Below are positions 61,768 to 64,000 of a stretch of 64,000 nucleotides of DNA, in pieces (position 1 is the stretch's first letter; each line of letters starts with the position of its first letter). This stretch comes from Opitutia bacterium (GTDB lineage: Bacteria; Verrucomicrobiota; Verrucomicrobiia; Opitutales; Opitutaceae), in contig CANJIU010000029.1 in the NCBI GenBank assembly GCA_947474365.1, forward strand, positions 1 to 64,000. The letters run 5' to 3'. The notes under the pieces are model-generated. The model saw nothing but the letters and a program-made list of their open reading frames with translations. It was not told the origin of the DNA and made no database searches. The position numbers and the translations under genes were made by a program.

Positions 61768-63216
61768 TTACGATTTCGTTTTCTTTTTGGCTTTCGTACC
61801 GCCCGTGGGGGCGGTCTTCGCATTCGGGTCGAAATCCGGATTCGGCGTCGGCATGATGGCGCCCACCTCTGCCCGCCACGCGACGAGCTTTGCGCGCAGT
61901 TCCCGCACCTTTTCGGGCTGCTGCGCGGCGAGGTTGTTCTTCTCTCCGATGTCCGCGGGGACGTTGTAGAGCTCGAGCGCGCCATCTTCATACCATTCGA
62001 TCAGTTTCCAGTCGCCGTCGCGGATCGCCCCGTGGGGCGCACCACCCTGGTTGCCGTAGTGCGGATAGTGCCAGTAAAGCGGCCGGCCTCGGCTGGTCGC
62101 GGTGCCTTTGAGCAACGCCACCAGGCTGACGCCGTCGAGGTGTTGTTCCGGTTTTGCCGGCAGGCCTGCGAGTTCGAGCAAGGTTGGATAGTAGTCGGTG
62201 CTGATCACCGGCGCGTCGCACGTGCTGCCGGGCTTCGTGACTCCGGGTGCGCACACGATCCAGGGAACCCGGACGCCGCCCTCGTACGGCCAGCCCTTGC
62301 CGGCGCGCAGCGGAAGGTTCGACGTGGGATGTCCCTCGCTGGTCGAAAGCCCGCCGTTGTCCGACATGAAGACGACCACCGTCTTTTCGGTGAGGCCGTT
62401 TTTCTCCAGCGTGGCAAGCACGCGCCCGATGCCGGTGTCGAGCTGCTCCAGCATCGCGGCGTAAATGGCGTTGTTCTGCACGAGCCGCACCTGGCGTTCC
62501 CGCTCCTGACCCCAGGCTTCAGGGGGAAAAGAGGCCTTTTTATTTTCATATTTGGCGACGAGGTCGGCGCGGGCTCCGATCGGCGTGTGCACGGCAAGAA
62601 ACGGGAGGTAGGCGTAGAACGGCCGATCCTTGTGCGTGTCGATGAACTTCACCGCCTCGTTCACGATGCGCTCCGTCGTCTTTGGGTCGTCCTTGGGATT
62701 CGGGAGCGGCAGGTCGGATTTGGGGTAATAAAACTGAGCGGTGCCACCGAGGTCCGGCGGGAATCCCTGGGCGCCGGGGAAGAACTCCCCGTTGCCGAGG
62801 TGCCACTTGCCGGCAAAAAACGTCGCGTAGTCGCCGTCGCGGAGCGCTTCGGCAATCGTCGTCTCGGCGAGCGGAAGGTGATCAGCGTTCCGTGCCGACA
62901 GCAATTTTCCCGAACGCATCCCCGGGATGAAGTCCGTGATCCCGAAGCGCGGCGGATATTTTCCGGTCATGATGCTGCCGCGGGTGGGAGAGCACACGCA
63001 GCACGCGGAGTAGCCCTGCGTAAAACGGGTCCCGCGCCGGGCGAGCCGGTCGATGTTCGGCGTCTCGTAGAAGGTCTTCGGGTTGTTCGCCCCGATATCC
63101 GTGTAGCCGAGGTCGTCAGCGAGGATGAAGACGATGTTCGGCCTGGCCGGTGCACGTACGGCCGCGGACAACGTCGCGGCGAGGAGCAACGCCAGCGCGA
63201 GCGAAAGGCATTTCAT
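61768..63216 (-). CDS. secreted sulfatase
   Basis: A 482-residue exported sulfatase from the ATG at 63216 (signal MKCLSLALALLLAATLSAAV). Metal motif LADDLGYTDIG; formylglycine signature C75-S-P-T-R79; GKWHLG; SDNGGLSTSEGHPTSN; and the HYPHYGNQGGAPHGAIRDGDWK block of S1 sulfatases. The C-terminus is Lys/Thr-rich (TKAKKKTKS). It begins a probable operon with two TonB receptors. Its upstream in-frame extension lacks family sequence and was not used. Confidence 0.93.
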   Translation of the reverse strand: MKCLSLALALLLAATLSAAVRAPARPNIVFILADDLGYTDIGANNPKTFYETPNIDRLARRGTRFTQGYSACCVCSPTRGSIMTGKYPPRFGITDFIPGMRSGKLLSARNADHLPLAETTIAEALRDGDYATFFAGKWHLGNGEFFPGAQGFPPDLGGTAQFYYPKSDLPLPNPKDDPKTTERIVNEAVKFIDTHKDRPFYAYLPFLAVHTPIGARADLVAKYENKKASFPPEAWGQERERQVRLVQNNAIYAAMLEQLDTGIGRVLATLEKNGLTEKTVVVFMSDNGGLSTSEGHPTSNLPLRAGKGWPYEGGVRVPWIVCAPGVTKPGSTCDAPVISTDYYPTLLELAGLPAKPEQHLDGVSLVALLKGTATSRGRPLYWHYPHYGNQGGAPHGAIRDGDWKLIEWYEDGALELYNVPADIGEKNNLAAQQPEKVRELRAKLVAWRAEVGAIMPTPNPDFDPNAKTAPTGGTKAKKKTKS

Positions 63217-63421
63217 GGTTTTTTCGGGAAGGGCTGCAGCGCGCGATTGCCCGGGCCGGGGAGAGTCGCGCGTTTGCTGGAGCGAGAAAATAAGAACGGG
63301 TCGGATGTTGGCGGCGAGGACGAATCGGCGGTGGGCGTTCCGCGGGGCGACGTTCGGGTTGACGCGCTTTCCCGTTTCCTCCTCATCGGCTGACGCAATT
63401 CCCCGGCCGAATCGAACACCC

Positions 63422-63859
63422 ATGAAAACCATCCTGAGAAATTTCCTGGCGGTTATCGTCGGCTTCTTCGCGGGATCGGCGGTCAACATGGCGCTGATTC
63501 TCGCCAGCCCGCATGTGATTCCGCCGCCGCCCGGCGTCGATGCCTCCAATCTGGAGAGCATGAAGGCGGCGATGCATTTGTATCAGCCGAAGCACTTCCT
63601 CTTTCCGTTCCTCGCCCACGCGCTCGGTACGTTCGCGGGTGCTCTCGTCGCCTACCTCATCGCTGCCACCCGGCGGACCGCCCTGGTCGCTGCCATCGGC
63701 GTCCTGTTTCTCGCCGGTGGGATCGCGGCCTGCTTCATGATTCCGGCGCCGGCGTGGTTCATCGCCCTCGATCTGCTCGCCGCCTATCTGCCGATGGCCT
63801 GGCTCGCCCTTTGCCTCGGCCGGCGCCTGACCGGTCAGTGCCCCGGCAACGGTGGTTGA
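63422..63859 (+). CDS. small four-helix membrane protein, unknown
   Basis: A 145-residue protein from the ATG at 63422 with hydrophobic segments at ~8-28, ~60-82, ~88-107 and ~111-131. Between the first two, a loop has SPHVIPPPPGVDASNLESM. I do not recognise the family; it resembles small hypothetical membrane proteins often annotated only by length. Its 3' end overlaps the end of the convergent partial gene by 25 bp. Confidence 0.7.
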   Translation: MKTILRNFLAVIVGFFAGSAVNMALILASPHVIPPPPGVDASNLESMKAAMHLYQPKHFLFPFLAHALGTFAGALVAYLIAATRRTALVAAIGVLFLAGGIAACFMIPAPAWFIALDLLAAYLPMAWLALCLGRRLTGQCPGNGG

Positions 63860-64000
63860 TAGATCGCCAGCGTCTCAATGGTGGCGCCACCCGGGCCGAC
63901 CGGGATGAGTTCGAGCGTATGTTCCCCGTTCGGCAGCACCTGCGCCACGCGCACGGAAAGGCGCTCCCCGGCCGCGCCCTTGAAGCTGATTTCGGGCACC
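63835..64000 (-). CDS. partial gene, C-terminal end only
   Basis: An open minus-strand frame enters from the right edge and stops at 63835-63837, giving 54 residues: VPEISFKGAAGERLSVRVAQ, then VLPNGEHTLELIPVGPGG, then TIETLAIYQPP. The alternating hydrophobic, Gly-rich pattern looks like the last strands of a beta-sandwich such as a carbohydrate-binding or glycosidase accessory domain. It continues beyond the window; family not known. Confidence 0.6.
   Translation of the reverse strand, partial: VPEISFKGAAGERLSVRVAQVLPNGEHTLELIPVGPGGATIETLAIYQPPLPGH

Noticed and set aside
1-64000. CRISPR array, integrase, prophage or rRNA/tRNA genes.
   Set aside because: No regularly spaced direct repeats, tyrosine-recombinase motifs or tRNA-like cloverleaf ends were found by reading; a tRNAscan or CRISPR search would settle it.

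Overview
The window is high-GC bacterial DNA that reads as Verrucomicrobia, most likely family Opitutaceae. The clues are three large TonB-dependent receptors of the Opitutaceae style (mature N-terminus with a VFEV motif, no SusD partner), four formylglycine sulfatases, two very large PVC-type membrane-bound dehydrogenase/cytochrome c proteins with CxxCH motifs, Tat-secreted Gfo/Idh/MocA and propeller proteins, and a genome strewn with palindromic intergenic repeats. The assignment is inference from gene families; no rRNA or tRNA gene was seen.

Left part (1-11.8 kb): a minus-strand run of two tandem TIR-TM-TolB-like-TPR paralogues followed by a sulfatase, then a fatty acid desaturase, then plus-strand topoisomerase III and a standalone CZB zinc-binding protein. 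From 11.3 to 13.7 kb lies a scarred region: a possible chemoreceptor relic, a decayed partial copy of dsbD, two copies of a ~140 bp MITE-like element flanking a periplasmic beta-carbonic anhydrase gene, and a long imperfect inverted repeat, followed by the intact dsbD. From 16 to 34 kb there is a caspase-like lipoprotein, an aldo/keto reductase, the two PVC cytochrome-type proteins, several membrane or secreted proteins of unknown role, a TrmH-type methyltransferase, two Tat-exported proteins and a RelE/Phd-type toxin-antitoxin pair.

Right part (34-63 kb): a polysaccharide-degradation region. It carries a GH141-like beta-helix/PDZ protein with an SGNH hydrolase in one probable operon, a Tat-exported five-bladed-propeller glycosidase-like protein, a probable four-gene operon (DUF3604-like protein, PQQ-like propeller, sulfatase, TonB receptor), a TMTC-like membrane TPR protein, a PL1-family pectate lyase, another sulfatase, and a second probable operon of sulfatase plus two TonB receptors. 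Together these suggest uptake and desulfation of a sulfated, uronate- or fucose-containing glycan; the substrate is not determined by the sequence.

A theme across the window is palindromic repeat DNA of REP/REPIN or MITE type. Several copies lie inside or at the edge of coding sequence: one encodes the linker of a TIR protein, one a Thr-Leu-Asn-Ser-Gln segment in DsbD, and one overlaps the starts of two unrelated genes. The most notable candidates for new biology are the TIR-TM-TolB-TPR tandem, the repeat-encoded protein segments, and the MITE/dsbD-remnant/carbonic anhydrase arrangement.
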